From Phytophthora colocasiae (taxonomy: Eukaryota; Oomycota; Peronosporomycetes; Peronosporales; Peronosporaceae), in NCBI GenBank assembly GCA_018806915.1, contig JAGKQI010000075.1, forward strand, positions 434,001-498,000: 64,000 bases of DNA. The letters run 5' to 3'. Made by a program: the position numbers and the translations under genes. Shown here one piece after another: positions 40,954 to 52,280 of the stretch. A model generated the notes under the pieces. That model was not told where the DNA came from. It searched no databases and worked only from the letters and a program-made list of their open reading frames with translations. How positions within the stretch are numbered: the first letter of the stretch is position 1; each line of letters opens with the position of its first letter.

Positions 40954-42792
40954 ATGGTTTCCAGAAAAGTGCTCAAGACTCTGATACTCCTAGCTGTTTC
41001 TGCTGCATTCAGAGGATCAGTAATGGCAAAGGTCTACACGTTCAGTACTGGATCAAAGGCAACACCTCTCTCATCAGTGGTCCCTGCTGGTCTTTTGACT
41101 GCTGAAAGTAGTCAAGGAGATGTACCTGGAAGTGAACGGAGCTCAGTACCTTATAACTATAGCGAAGACACATCTGAGCGAGACGCAAACGACTCCGACG
41201 ACAGCAGCGACGATGTTTCAAGTGACAGTGAGGACGCGCACAGCTCGGTATCCGCACTGGACGTCTTAAACGCAGCGTTGAAGCTCGGCAGTGTGCTTAA
41301 TGCGACCAGCACGATCGAGCAGACGTACGTGAATTGGGTTGGAACGGCTCTCGACGACTCGTTTTCCCGTGCTTGTTGGCGCAAAGCTTACATCGCCAAA
41401 AAGTGTTCTCTGGGGTATGAAGACATGCTAGGAATGTGCTGGACGGAGTGTCCGTATTCGTATCCGGTTGCCTGTGGACTCGAGTGTATCCGGCAGAACG
41501 ACGACTGTGGGGCGGAAGTTTTCTATAAAGTCGCTGTTGTAGTGCAGAATGCTCTCTCGCTCTCAGCTTGGAGTGTGTACGGAGACATGACCAAGTGGGC
41601 ACGTAGTGTTCAAGTGGCAATCAAATGCACCAAGTACATGATCAGTATCACCAAGTCTCTGGTCCGATACATTCGCTATGTCAAAGTGCACGATCCAGAA
41701 ACGACACAAGACAAGCTTCTCGCCATTTTGTACCAGATTGACAACGTAATCATTGACATCCCAGTGACGATCTCGTACTGCATCGGGAAAAAAGCTTCTG
41801 ACAACGTGAAATTTGCTGACAGTGTCCTCACGACTGCAGAGTACGCGCTACGAGAGATCATCAGCAACGGAGCTGCCATTGTTTCCAGCTGGAGCACGTT
41901 TACGAATTTCATGAAGAATATCACACTAGGAGGCTCCATTTCCTCGTTAGGTGAAGCAGATATCACCTCTTTGAAGTCAGCATTGAAGTCTAATACAACT
42001 TGTGGCTACGACATGAAGCGCCTACTGGATCGAACGTGGATGACAGTGGCAGAACTTCGTCGACTCAAACCCGAAATCTCCGAAGATGACATTCGAGTGG
42101 TAATGAGTCATTCGAATCTCGTGTTGAACGACATTCCCATCGCGACAAACAACTGCATGAACGAATTACTGGCGCAATCGGATGAATTGACTGCATACGC
42201 CACGCGAGATACGCTTCGCAAGACTTTCGCAGCCATTGTGGACGACTTAGTCAGTGCAGGGACGAGCAACAACGGCACGTTCCTTCGTTTTGGAGAATAC
42301 GCTTTCAAGATCGCAGATAGAGCGATCGGGTTCTGGTCCATTTGGGATCCTTTTTACGTATCGTCGGTCATCTATGAGTTTGTGCAGTCCATTTGCGGCC
42401 CCACTCAGCTTATCGGAGAAATTGACGACGGAAATGTTAAGAAAGCGTTGGGGATGAAGACTGTCCAGGGAGCTTTCAACAATAGTGACGGCATGTGGAC
42501 CAAGAATGGCAATGGTATCGTCACTATCAACTTCAAGAGCGTCGATACAAAGGATGTGAGTGTCAATATCAAGTCTGGTGGAGAGAAAATCGCTGAGGTG
42601 TTAGTTCGAGCCGGTAAAAGCAGAACTTGGACAACAAATGTGACGGATCTAGCGGGGAAGACGTTGTATCTGGATCGATGGCGACCGGGTTTTCTGGGCC
42701 TCCCTGGGTCAGGAGGAGGCTCGTTGTTGCTGTGGATTCCCCAGTCTACAAAAGGAAGTCTCGATCTTACTGCGGTGCTCAATGTGAGCTGA
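40954..42792 (+). CDS. secreted cysteine-rich oomycete protein, paralogue 1 of a tandem pair
   Basis: Single exon, 612 residues. Residues 1-25 (MVSRKVLKTLILLAVSAAFR...) form a signal peptide. An acidic Ser/Asp linker follows (SDDSSDDVSSDSED, about 72-95). The conserved body starts at NATSTIEQTYVNWVGTALDD. It has a cysteine block with spacing C-x9-C-x10-C-x3-C-x7-C-x3-C-x6-C, long helices, and a C-terminal beta-like end (TLYLDRWRP, LLGLPGSGGGSLLLW type). No RXLR or LxLFLAK motif was seen, and no known enzyme fold recognised. The neighbour at 43418 is a close paralogue. A secreted or surface protein specific to oomycetes is likely; any role in interaction with a host is unproven. Confidence 0.78.
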   Translation: MVSRKVLKTLILLAVSAAFRGSVMAKVYTFSTGSKATPLSSVVPAGLLTAESSQGDVPGSERSSVPYNYSEDTSERDANDSDDSSDDVSSDSEDAHSSVSALDVLNAALKLGSVLNATSTIEQTYVNWVGTALDDSFSRACWRKAYIAKKCSLGYEDMLGMCWTECPYSYPVACGLECIRQNDDCGAEVFYKVAVVVQNALSLSAWSVYGDMTKWARSVQVAIKCTKYMISITKSLVRYIRYVKVHDPETTQDKLLAILYQIDNVIIDIPVTISYCIGKKASDNVKFADSVLTTAEYALREIISNGAAIVSSWSTFTNFMKNITLGGSISSLGEADITSLKSALKSNTTCGYDMKRLLDRTWMTVAELRRLKPEISEDDIRVVMSHSNLVLNDIPIATNNCMNELLAQSDELTAYATRDTLRKTFAAIVDDLVSAGTSNNGTFLRFGEYAFKIADRAIGFWSIWDPFYVSSVIYEFVQSICGPTQLIGEIDDGNVKKALGMKTVQGAFNNSDGMWTKNGNGIVTINFKSVDTKDVSVNIKSGGEKIAEVLVRAGKSRTWTTNVTDLAGKTLYLDRWRPGFLGLPGSGGGSLLLWIPQSTKGSLDLTAVLNVS

Positions 42793-43417
42793 AGCGAACT
42801 ACCTAGTTCAAGAAATAACGTAGAACAAAATACAATGCAGATACCGTACATGCACGCGATTCTGATCGTAAACTGCATGAGGCAGATAGAGCGAGTGTAG
42901 GCATGCCGGTAGATTCAAACCAAAACTACGATCATTGAATCTTGAATTCCTCAAATCCTTTAACGAATGATCGCAATTTGCGAGCTTCAGTCATGTTCCA
43001 ACGCTGAAATTAATCGCCGAAGCTTGGCTGACTCACAAACTTAAGAACTAAAGCGAGAGTCCAATTTATTTTAGAAGAGCAAATCAAGACTGTTGTGTTT
43101 CTCAAAACTGCTTATCCTCCGGCGCATCTCGATTGATGCAACGCCACAGACTGCGGTGTCTCTGGCATTCAGGAGATTCATCCCAACAGCGAATTGAATG
43201 GCGGAGCCTTCATCCACGCCACGGCAAATGATATTTGGGGGCGACCAGATGGCTAAAACACGGGAAAGACTTGAGCCGTGTTCAACACTAAACGGAGAAA
43301 AGTCCCCTTCTAGCCCCATTCCGATGATCTGTCTGCGACTAGAATGAAGATTTGCCTTTTTCTGAGGTTCGACTTGTTCAGCATTTTTCGTTTTGCCGTG
43401 TTCAGAACAACCTCGAG
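42793..43417. other. spacer between tandem paralogues
   Basis: About 620 bases. A minus-strand frame of 82 codons (43071-43319) has no recognisable domain and is not called. The rest is probably the 3' UTR of the first paralogue and the promoter of the second. Confidence 0.45.
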
Positions 43418-45284
43418 ATGATACTCAGGTTATTAGCCGTACTATTGGTCACCACAGTTTCTCGTGGTCAAACTGCGTCGAATACTTATGCGTTAAACAG
43501 AGCCCCCACGACCGGATTATCAGAACCTCCGTCAATCAATTGGAGAACGAATAACACACCAACAGCGACAGGATCAAGCAGCAGTGATGACTCTCTCGAT
43601 TCATTGGATAGTGACGATAGCAAATTGGCGGATAGTAGCGATTCCAACGACAGCATCGATCTGATTCACTCCTTTGGACGTTCAGCCAGTGCAGCAGACG
43701 CCTCCGAAAGCGATGACAGCAGTGACGAGACATCAAGCGCGTTATCTAACGCTATGGTGGCTGCTTTAAAGTTCGGTGGCGTGCTCAATGCTACCAGCAC
43801 GATCGAACCTACTTACGTTAACTGGGTTGGTACGGCGCTGGATACTTCGAAAGTTACCGCGTGTTATCGGAAGACGCATATCGCTAAGACGTGTCCGGTA
43901 GGCTACAACCGCAAGCTTGGGACGTGTTGGGCACAATGTCCCTATGCCTACCCTGTCCAGTGTGGAATGGAATGCATCCGTCAGAATGACGACTGTGCGC
44001 TGGAAATTGTGACCAAAGTCTCCGCTCTGGCACAAACAACGTTGTCTTTCATAACGTACGACGTGTTCGGGAAGCTGTCGAAGCTGGCACGAGCTGTCCA
44101 AGTGGCTATCAAGTGTGCTAAATACACAATGGGGTTGATCAAAGCACTGGCGAAATATGTCCGTAATATTCAAGTTACAGATCCGCAGACTCCACAAGAT
44201 AAAATATTGGCAATGCTTTATCAGACAGACAATGTCGTGGTCGATATCCCAATTGCCGTGTCCTATTGTATCGGGAGATCAGCGTCGGACGAGATCAAGT
44301 TTGTAGACAGTGTAATCATGACTTCCGAGTACGTTTTGAAGGAGGTGGTGGCCAACGGAGCTGTTATCCTTTCAAGTTGGGAGAAATTCACCGCATTCAT
44401 GAAGAACAGCACGCTGGGGGGTTCACTGAGCTCGCTACGCTCGACGGATATTTCCTCTCTGAAGTCGGCGTTAAAATCCAACTCCACTTGCGGATACGAC
44501 ATGAAGCGGATTCTGGATCGAACGTGGATGACTGTTGCGGAATACCGAAAGCAGAATCCTCAAATGTCCGAGGACGACATTCGAGTTGCAGTTAGCAAGT
44601 CAAACCTCGTGCTAAACGACATCCCTATCGCAACGAATAATTGTATGAGTGAATTACTGGAACAAACAGACGAGACGAAAGCTTTCGCCACTCGAGACAC
44701 GCTTCGAAAGACGTTTGGAGGCATCGTAGACGACCTGATCAAGTCGGGGACGAGCAGTAATGGATCGTACCTCAAGGCTGAGGAGTACGCATTTACCATT
44801 GCAGACAAGGCCTTCAGCTTCTGGGCGATTTGGGATCCGTGGTCTGCTACAGGAGCGATTTCCGAATACTTTCAGCCAATTTGTGGACCGACGGAATATA
44901 TTGGTGAAATCGACGATGGAGATGCCAAGAAGGCGCTGGGGCTGTCCACTGTCCAACAAGCTTTCAACAAAAGTGAGGGGTTTTTGGAAGAAGAAAGGTG
45001 ACGGAAGCGTTAAAATCACGTTTGAAAGTGCCGACACGAAGGACGTGGCTGTGAATATTAAGTCTGGTGGACACAAGATAGACGAAGTGACCGTCCGTGC
45101 GGGGAAGACTGTAACGTGGATATCAAATGTGACGACGTTGGGAGGGAAAACTTTGTATTTGGATCGATGGCGGCCTCGATTACTTGGTCTTCCAGGAACA
45201 GGAGGTGGGTCTTTGCTGTTGTGGGTTCCTCGATCAAGTCAAGGTGGGAATCTGGAGCTTACTGCAAAGCTGAATGTTAGTTGA
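43418..45284 (+). pseudogene. secreted cysteine-rich protein, paralogue 2, one-base frameshift near 44980
   Basis: The ATG at 43418 starts MILRLLAVLLVTTVSRG, a signal peptide; the frame is also open upstream. An acidic Ser/Asp linker (SSSSDDSLDSLDSDDS) and the same cysteine block as paralogue 1 (identical C-x9-C-x10-C-x3-C-x7-C-x3-C-x6-C spacing) follow. The frame stops at 45001, while homology to the C-terminal domain continues in another frame to a stop at 45284. The break falls in a GGGGTTTTT run near 44978-44986, where paralogue 1 keeps its frame. Either a genuine recent pseudogene or a homopolymer sequencing error; the rest of the coding text shows no decay, which favours error or very recent loss. 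Positions of all Cys are kept. Confidence 0.7.
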
Positions 45285-46414
45285 GTTTGATGTAAAAGTG
45301 CAGTGCAGCATCATAGAGATAATTTATCAAAGGTTATGATTTCCTTGTGTCGCAAACTTTGAGGTCATCTATCTGTGTCGTTTCCGTCCGAAAAAGAAAG
45401 CGAGTCTGACTTGGAAATTAGAGAACATAACGTCACGAGGTAGACAGTGATAAACTGCTTCAAGTCCTTCAAAATAGTTAATGGACACGTCGTTCTTCAG
45501 CTATTGTATGCCCGAAATTGATCACTTGGCTGGAGTAAGCTTTTTTTATTCGAACACTCTTTTTTTTGCAGAAATTATTGGTCTCAGGACTCAGAGGCCA
45601 GCAGTCTTCGAACGATACTTTGTCATAGCGGCAAAATAGATTCTCTGAGAGCGTGAGCATCAAAGGCTCATTCAAACATTTTAACCTCGACGACGACTAA
45701 TCGCTGAAAATATTCTTCGGAGGCAAGCTAGCAATCCATGTGTCCGGGAAGGTTGTGATTCAATTGAACATTGGACCATTGTTTTCTCACTTGTCCGGTG
45801 CAAACGTAAATACTAGTATAGCAATATGCCGTGAGTTAATGTTGAGTGGCATTTCAAAGCATCTTGGAGGAGTAACTTCTTGGGCAATAGAGATACTGTC
45901 AAATGATGGAGAGACAAGTACGATATCTTGTTGATACAGAACTGTGGGGAACTCACCCTGGTATTTCACGCAACGTGACGGTTGCACAATGATATTTACT
46001 TCTACACCGAGACAGTAGAGCGAACCGTATTAATTTAGGACCGCTAAGCGTTTAGATCGTTAAAGTAAGAGGGCGCACAAATTGGTGAGACTTGCGTTTC
46101 TGGATGATATTTCTTGACAGACACCGTTTTGCTTTACTTTTTCGGGTTACGGATACTAGTACACTTGTACTTGTTTGTGGTTCAAACATGTACGTTATGG
46201 TTTGATTTGAAAGCTCAAGTGGTTGGTGTGCACTGCGTACATGCTGCAGTTGAAGTTACAGAGCAAATGAGAAGGCATGAAGCGCCATAAAAGAGGAAAT
46301 TTGGCCCGTTGGTGCGAACCTTCATTGGAAATCCCGTGCACTTTTGTATCACCGTGGCGAACTGTATTCATGGGGGTACAGAGGGCTACAAAGTACAAGC
46401 CGTATTGTTGGGTG
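45285..46414. other. spacer before the retrotransposon nest; no gene seen
   Basis: About 1.1 kb of AT-rich DNA. Short frames (minus 45478-45675, plus 45740-45934, minus 45787-45987) lack recognisable features. The last bases GGGTG (46410-46414) directly precede the 5' LTR of element A and would be its target duplication if matched beyond element C. Confidence 0.5.
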
Positions 46415-46816
46415 TGTAACGGGGTTACACGGCGCTGCGCGCCTTGGCTACAATAGGTGTGGTATACACCATCCAGGTCACAAGTCACAGATCCGTGTAC
46501 AACACATAGTGTTTCTCACACGTCACATATGTAGCCAGTTGCTGGCTGTTAGCTCATTACATTTGATTAGGATTTAGTATGTTAGATACTAAATCCGTTA
46601 CATTCAGGATTAGGGCAATAAAATAAATAAAAATCAGTTTGCATTTTACATAATTAGTGTTAGTTCCTTTATTATAGGGACACTGATTGTGAGAGTCCCG
46701 TATTTAGTGGACTACTTGGTTCTTGTATAGAACCGAGGGCTAGTGCCTTGCAAGCAGGACTCTACGAGTCAACCCAACTTCCTCTGTGCCGTGCACACCT
46801 ACGCAGCCCCGCTGCA
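46415..46816 (+). repeat. 5' LTR of element A
   Basis: TG...CA boundaries (TGTAACGGGG to CCCCGCTGCA). It equals the LTRs of B except for a 10-base deletion near 46553 and a few substitutions. It holds a perfect 11-base hairpin (46570-46596) and AATAAA motifs near 46617. The primer-binding-like TGGTAGCA lies at 46819-46826. Confidence 0.88.
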
Positions 46817-46873
46817 TCTGGTAGCACTTGTAGTCAATCCAACTCCTGAGTTGAAGACTGTTTCTCTGTGAGA

Positions 46874-47890
46874 ATGGAGCCAGAAGCATACGCTCACTTG
46901 ACTCGAGTCAGCGGGACACGCTTAACAAGCTTACGTCCTTGCTGGGCCCTGAAGGTATGGCGCACCTTGCGTCTCAAGGGCCGGAGGCCGTCAACGCGCG
47001 CCTGGAGGCATTTGCCTCGTACGAGAACGCTCTCGTTGAGCACATTCAGCGGAATGTAAAAGGAGTTAATCCCGCTCCGAGAGCTAAGCCCGTCACGCTC
47101 AGCGTGAAGACCTTTCACGGGCACGAAGGAGAGAACCTCCTATTGTGGACCCGAGAGGTCGAGATGGCCATGGGGGCCGCTATGCTCCAGTTGGAAGGCC
47201 AACGCGTGGCGTTCGCCATCTCTAAGCTCGAAGGTCGAGCACGAGAATGGGCCTTGACGTCTGGGACGTCGGTAGAAATGGCCTTCCCCACTTGGGGTGA
47301 GCTTAAGGCCAAACTTACGCAAGTATTTGCTCCACCTAACCAGGCGTATCGCGTGCGGTCACGCTTCCTCGCTTGCCGACAGGGCAAGAAGGACCTGGTG
47401 GACTATGTCCAAGAGCTGCGCACGCTCATTGCCGGCATGGCTGCCGATCCTCTACCTGAGGTGGTCACTGTGACTATCTTCATGGAAGGTCTGAGAGCTG
47501 GCGTGGCTGGGACGGAGGCATTCCGTCAGAATCCTGCACCTTCGAGGACGCTGTTAGCGTGGCATTGAATGCTGAACACAACTTTAAGTTGTCGAGGGTC
47601 GGTGCTAATAGCACAGGGTCCGGGGACCTGAACCCATGGACCTCAGCTATGCTGAAGATGAAGTAGCCGAGCTACGAGCTGCGGTACAGCGTATGAGCAC
47701 TCGTCGGTGCTACACGTGTGGTAGTCCCACACACCTGAGGCCCAACTGCCCTCTGCGCAAAGAGCGCGCCGGCCAGAATGGCCGCAACCCTGTCGCGGGT
47801 CCCGCTTTGGGCTCTGCCCAGGAAACGACGGCTCCCAGCAGACGCGGGGCGGTCTACTGGGGAAGAACTGAGTTCTGCAGTGCGTGAGAG
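46874..47890 (+). pseudogene. element A gag, frameshifted
   Basis: Starts [10 protein letters not shown] at 46874, but a missing base shifts the frame after ten codons; the capsid-like text resumes in another frame from about 46930. Recognisable parts are [26 protein letters not shown] and [20 protein letters not shown] (retrotransposon gag core). After another shift near 47540 comes a CCHC knuckle [14 protein letters not shown] (about 47710-47750). Gag packages the RNA in particles. As read, no intact protein can be made. Confidence 0.8.
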
Positions 47891-47936
47891 GCACTGGGGC
47901 CAGCCCCGAAGAGCTCCGTGCTCTTGAACACGGAAC

Positions 47937-50743
47937 GTGAGCAAGCAGGGCTTGCTGGTCGTCCATGTGGACGTGAAGGGCTTCGAGAAGCCGTGGATCG
48001 TGTTGATCGATTCAGGAGCGTCTGGCAACTACGTCAGACGCTCCACCGTTGAGGGTAGTCAGCAATATGCTGAGGCGCTTCGAGCGCCGAAGAGGTGACA
48101 CTGTCACTGTCCGTCTAGCGACGGGCGTCCGTGTCACGGCAGCCAAGGTCCCCATGGACCTACGGCTGAAGTTCCTGACTTCGACAGCGTGGAACGCTGC
48201 TTGGTCTTGGACCTGGATTCGAGGTACGACCTCATCCTTGGTATGGCGTGGCTGGAGCGCCACGAGCCATGGATCGACTGGAGGTCGAAGACCTTAGGTG
48301 CTACGCACTTCTCTCCTAGTGGAGCTTTGGCGAGTCATGAACCCACCTCTGCTAGGGAAGCAGAAGCGCTATTGGCGCGAGCATCGAGCCGAGTCGGCAA
48401 TGATGCTGGAAGTCGGTGTGTCCGAGTTAGTGGACAGCACCGGAGTGCGAGGATCGCAGTTCTGTTGAGCGCATAGCGCTGGCTGGCAGTGAGTCAACGT
48501 GTGGGCAAAGCTCACGTAACCCGAAGTGACGCCGGTCATGGACTGTCACTGGATGCCGATGGCATCGGGCCTTACCAGGCCGTGAACTGTGGGCGGCACG
48601 TACTCCGTCGAGTGATACTGGTCGTGGACCAAGTCGATCGCTGAGTGTCTCTGACACTGGACCTGTTACGGTCATTGATTGTGCAGCGGCACGTACTCCG
48701 CTGAGCGGCATCGGTCGTCGACCGAGTGGATCGCTGAGTGTCCCTGACACTGGGCCGAGAGAGGCCGAAACTTGTGCGACGGCACGTACTCCGTCGAGTA
48801 GACGATCTTCGGCGAGGCGAAGACGTCGTAAGGCCCTTCGGGCGAGACGCTCTGCGTCTGAGTCATCCGTGACGTCAAGTGCCGACGCACCGGAGGGCTG
48901 TGGGCAGCTATACACTCTGGTTGATGGAGTGGGCGGTAGTGCCGAAGGCAGTGTCCTGCTGGACGACTTGCCAGGCGTTGACAAGCTCCTTGAGCTAGAA
49001 GAGATGTCCTTCGCCGACTTTGGCGATGCCTTGAAGGCTGGCGAATTCGCCGAGGTGGTCATCGTTCGACCTGAGGAGGAGTTAAACTCGTCGTCCCTTG
49101 TTGACGAGTCCGTCTTGGCCGAAGTCAAGAAGGCGTTGAACGCCAGGAGTGGATCGGAGATCCTCAAGAATCCCTCGGATCCCTTCCACTCCTTGCTGAA
49201 GGAATATGGAGACGTTGTCTCGAAGGAACCACCGAGTGGCCTGCCTCCCGACCGAGGCGTTCGTCATGAGATCGACTTAGTTCCCGGAACTAAGTACTGC
49301 GTGACCCGACAGTGGCCTCTTCCTAAAGAGCAATGCGAGCGTCATTGACGCCTTCTTCCGTGCGAAGCACGCGGCGGGTCTCGTGCGCGAGCAAGTCTCC
49401 GCATTCCGCGCCAACGTTCTGTGTCAGAAAGCCGAATGGCAAGTGGCGTATCGTTCACGCTTTTAACAAGCTCAACACTGCCACGATTCCGGCGCAGACG
49501 CCGATTCCTAGGAAGGATGTTCTTCAGAACAACATGGTGGGTTGCACCATGTACAGTGCACTCGACTTAGTCGATGGGTACTATCAGCTGCTCATGCGAG
49601 CCAGTGATATTCCGCTTACAGCGGTGAGCACCCTGAGCGGTATGCTCTGGGAGTGGCTCGTCATGCCCCAAGGGCTCTCGAACGCGCCCGCAACGTTCCA
49701 ATCGTCTAGTGACGCAGCTGTTCAGGCCCCTACGGGCATTCGCACAAACGTACTTTGACGACGTGTTCGTCCACAGTCAGGCCGAACACGGCAAGACTGA
49801 CGTTGAGGTGCACGTGGAACACGTGAGAGCTGTGCTCGAGTGCATGCGCACGAACAAGCTGTACGCCAACGCAGACAAGTGCGTCTTTGGCGCGGAAGAA
49901 ATCCCTTCCTAGGGTGCTTCATTGGGAAGCATGGCCTTCAGTGCTGATCCAGCAAAGGTCAAGGCCATTGTGGATTGGCCGGTTCCTTGAACCAGAAGGA
50001 CTTGCGTAAGTGGCTGGGTTTGGCCAACTACTTGCACAAGTACAGCGAGAACTACGCTGAGTTGGCTCGGCCACTGACGGATCTCCTTAAGAAGGATGCC
50101 GAGTGGGTATGGCGTGCCGAGCACGAGAATGCGTTCACTTGTATCAAGGATAGCCTGCTTCAGGCACCGATACTGGCGCCGCCAGACCCCGCTCGTCCGT
50201 TTATTGTCGTCTGCTGACGCCTCGGACTTTGCCATCGGCAGTGCTTTGCTACAAGCGGACGCCGAAGGGCGCGAACGCGTCATTGCGTTTGAGTCGCGAC
50301 AGCTCAAGGCTGCTGGAGAAGAACTATCCAGTTCATGACAAGGAGCTACTTGCGATGAAGTACGCTCTCGTCAAATTCAGGGTTCACCTGCTCGGCTCCA
50401 AGCCGTTTGTGATCTACACGGATCATGCGTCACTACGCACAGCGACGCAGTCGCCTCACCTCTCGCAGAGGATGGCCCGATGGCTCTCCTTCTTTGCGGA
50501 GTATAACTTCGAGGTGAAGTACAAGCCTGGCAGGCAGAACGTCCTCGCTGACGCGTTATCACGTCGCCCGGACTATGAGTTATCTCATGTCACCTCGGTG
50601 ACGTCGTCCGTGACGGACATGGTTCGAGCAGCGTACGCTCAGGACGACTCTTGTGTCGCGTTGCTCCAAGCTCTGGGGAGCGATGAGTTTAAAGACTCAA
50701 AGGTGACTCTGTCACGACGCCTAAAGGCGAGACTCCAACGCTA
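47937..50743 (+). pseudogene. element A pol, first part: protease, repeat spacer, RT, RNase H
   Basis: The protease active site DSGAS is at 48009-48023. A Ser/Pro/Arg-rich spacer with three 93-base repeats (48594-48800) follows. RT has ALDLVDGYYQL, LVMPQGLSNAPATF and the catalytic YFDD at 49751-49762. RNase H has VIYTDHASLRTATQ and GRQNVLADALSRRPDYE (about 50410-50580). Several single-base indels (for example near 48095, 48175, 49340 and 49700) break the frame. The gene is interrupted at 50743 by element B and continues at 58615. Confidence 0.82.
48594..48800 (+). repeat. 93-base tandem repeat in element A pol spacer (3 units)
   Basis: Units begin with CGGCACGTACTCCG at 48594, 48687 and 48780, exactly 93 bases (31 codons) apart; the last is truncated and runs into an Arg-rich stretch. 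The encoded pattern is CxAARTPxSxxGRxPSxSLS. Confidence 0.85.
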
Positions 50744-50744
50744 C
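50740..50744. repeat. target-site duplication of element B, left copy (GCTAC)
   Basis: GCTAC precedes the TG of B's 5' LTR and is repeated at 58610-58614 right after the CA of its 3' LTR. A 5-base duplication is normal for Ty3/gypsy integrases. Confidence 0.88.
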
Positions 50745-51156
50745 TGTAACGGGGTTACACGGCGCTGCGCGCCTTGGCTACAATAGGTGTGGTATACACC
50801 ATCCAGGTCACAAGTCACAGATCCGTGTACAACACATAGTGTTTCTCACACGTCACATATGTAGCCAGTTGCTGGCTGTTAGCTCAGAGCCACACATTAC
50901 ATTTGATTAGGATTTAGTATGTTAGATACTAAATCCGTTACATTCAGGATTAGGGCAATAAAATAAATAAAAATCAGTTTGCATTTTACATAATTAGTGT
51001 TAGTTCCTTTATTATAGGGACACTGATTGTGAGAGTCCCGTATTTAGTGGACTACTTGGTTCTTGTATAGAACCGAAGGCTAGTGCCTTGCAAGCAGGAC
51101 TCTACGAGTCAACCCAACTTCCTCTGTGCCGTGCACACCTACGCAGCCCCGCTGCA
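50745..51156 (+). repeat. 5' LTR of element B
   Basis: 412 bases, TGTAACGGGG...CCGCTGCA. It contains the hairpin GGATTTAGTAT-gttag-ATACTAAATCC (50910-50936) and AATAAA motifs downstream of it, which would suit polyadenylation of the retroelement RNA. Confidence 0.93.
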
Positions 51157-51158
51157 TC

Positions 51159-51166
51159 TGGTAGCA
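51159..51166 (+). promoter_or_regulatory. primer-binding site, element B (initiator-tRNA-Met-like)
   Basis: TGGTAGCA begins two bases after the LTR. It is complementary to the UGCUACCA 3' end of eukaryotic initiator tRNA-Met (known from human). The match extends only 8 bases, so the primer identity is tentative. Confidence 0.5.
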
Positions 51167-51213
51167 CTAGTAGTCAATCCAACTCCTGAGTTGAAGACTG
51201 TTTCTCTGTGAGA

Positions 51214-52231
51214 ATGGAGCCAGAAGCATACGCTCACTTGACTCGAGTCAAAGTGACACGCTTAACAAGCTTACGTCCTTGCTGGGCCCTGAAGGTATGG
51301 CGCACCTTTGCGTCTCAAGGGCCGGAGGCCGTCAACGCGCGCCTGGAGGCATTTGCCTCGTACGAGAACGCTCTCGTTGAGCACATTCAGCGGAATGTAA
51401 AAGGAGTTAATCCTGGCTCCTGAGAGCTAAGCCCGTCACGCTCAGCGTGAAGACCTTTCACGGGCACGAAGGAGAGAACCTCCTATTGTGGACCCGAGAG
51501 GTCGAGATGGCCATGGGGGCCGCTATGCTCCAGTTGGAAGGCCAACGCGTGGCGTTCGCCATCTCTAAGCTCGAAGGTCGAGCACGAGAATGGGCCTTGA
51601 CGTCTGGGACGTCGGTAGAAATGGCCTTCCCCACTTGGGGTGAGCTTAAGGCCAAACTTACGCAAGTATTTGCTCCACCTAACCAGGCGTATCGCGTGCG
51701 GTCACGCTTCCTCGCTTGCCGACAGGGCAAGAAGGACCTGGTGGACTATGTCCAAGAGCTGCGCACGCTCATTGCCGGCATGGCTGCCGATCCTCTACCT
51801 GAGGTGGTCACTGTGACTATCTTCATGGAAGGTCTGAGAGCTGGCGTGGCCAGGACGGAGGCATTCCGTCAGAATCCTCGCACCTTCGAGGACGCTGTTA
51901 GCGTGGCATTGAATGCCGAACACAACTTTAAGTTGTCGAGGGTCGGTGCTAATAGCACAGGGTCCGGGGGACCCGAACCCATGGACCTCAGCTATGCTGA
52001 AGATGAAGTAGCCGAGCTACGAGCTGCGGTGCAGCGTATGAGCACTCGTCGGTGCTACACGTGTGGTAGTCCCACACACCTGAGGCTAACTGCCCTCTGC
52101 GCAAAGAGCGCGCCGGCCAGAATGGCCGCAACCCTGTCGCGGGTCCCGCTTTGGGCTCTGCCCAGGGAAACGACGGCTCCCAGTAGACGCGGGGCGGTCT
52201 ACTGGGGAAGAACTGAGTTCTGCAGTGCGTG
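51214..52231 (+). pseudogene. element B gag, frameshifted
   Basis: ATG at 51214 with the same early frameshift as element A (one C missing in the tenth-eleventh codon region), plus private indels (an extra T near 51308, extra bases near 51415). The capsid-like region and most of nucleocapsid are open in one frame from 51447 to 52232. The CCHC knuckle is damaged by a two-base loss after HLR near 52086. Confidence 0.8.
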
Positions 52232-52280
52232 AGAGGCACTGGGCTCAGCCCCGAAGAGCTCCGTGCTCTGAACACGGAAC

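Noticed and set aside
43071..43319. 82-codon minus-strand frame between the secreted paralogues
   Set aside because: No recognisable domain, no splice support; kept as spacer.
40954..43480. RXLR or Crinkler effector motifs in the secreted pair
   Set aside because: I looked after both signal peptides and found neither an RXLR-EER arrangement nor LxLFLAK.
48594..48800. CRISPR-like array
   Set aside because: The 93-base periodic unit is coding sequence of a retroelement with no spacer structure, in a eukaryotic genome.
50745..51156. 50745 LTR read as the 3' LTR of element A (a short A element ending there)
   Set aside because: A's pol is cut in RNase H at this point and continues after 58614, and the GCTAC duplication pairs this LTR with 58199-58609.
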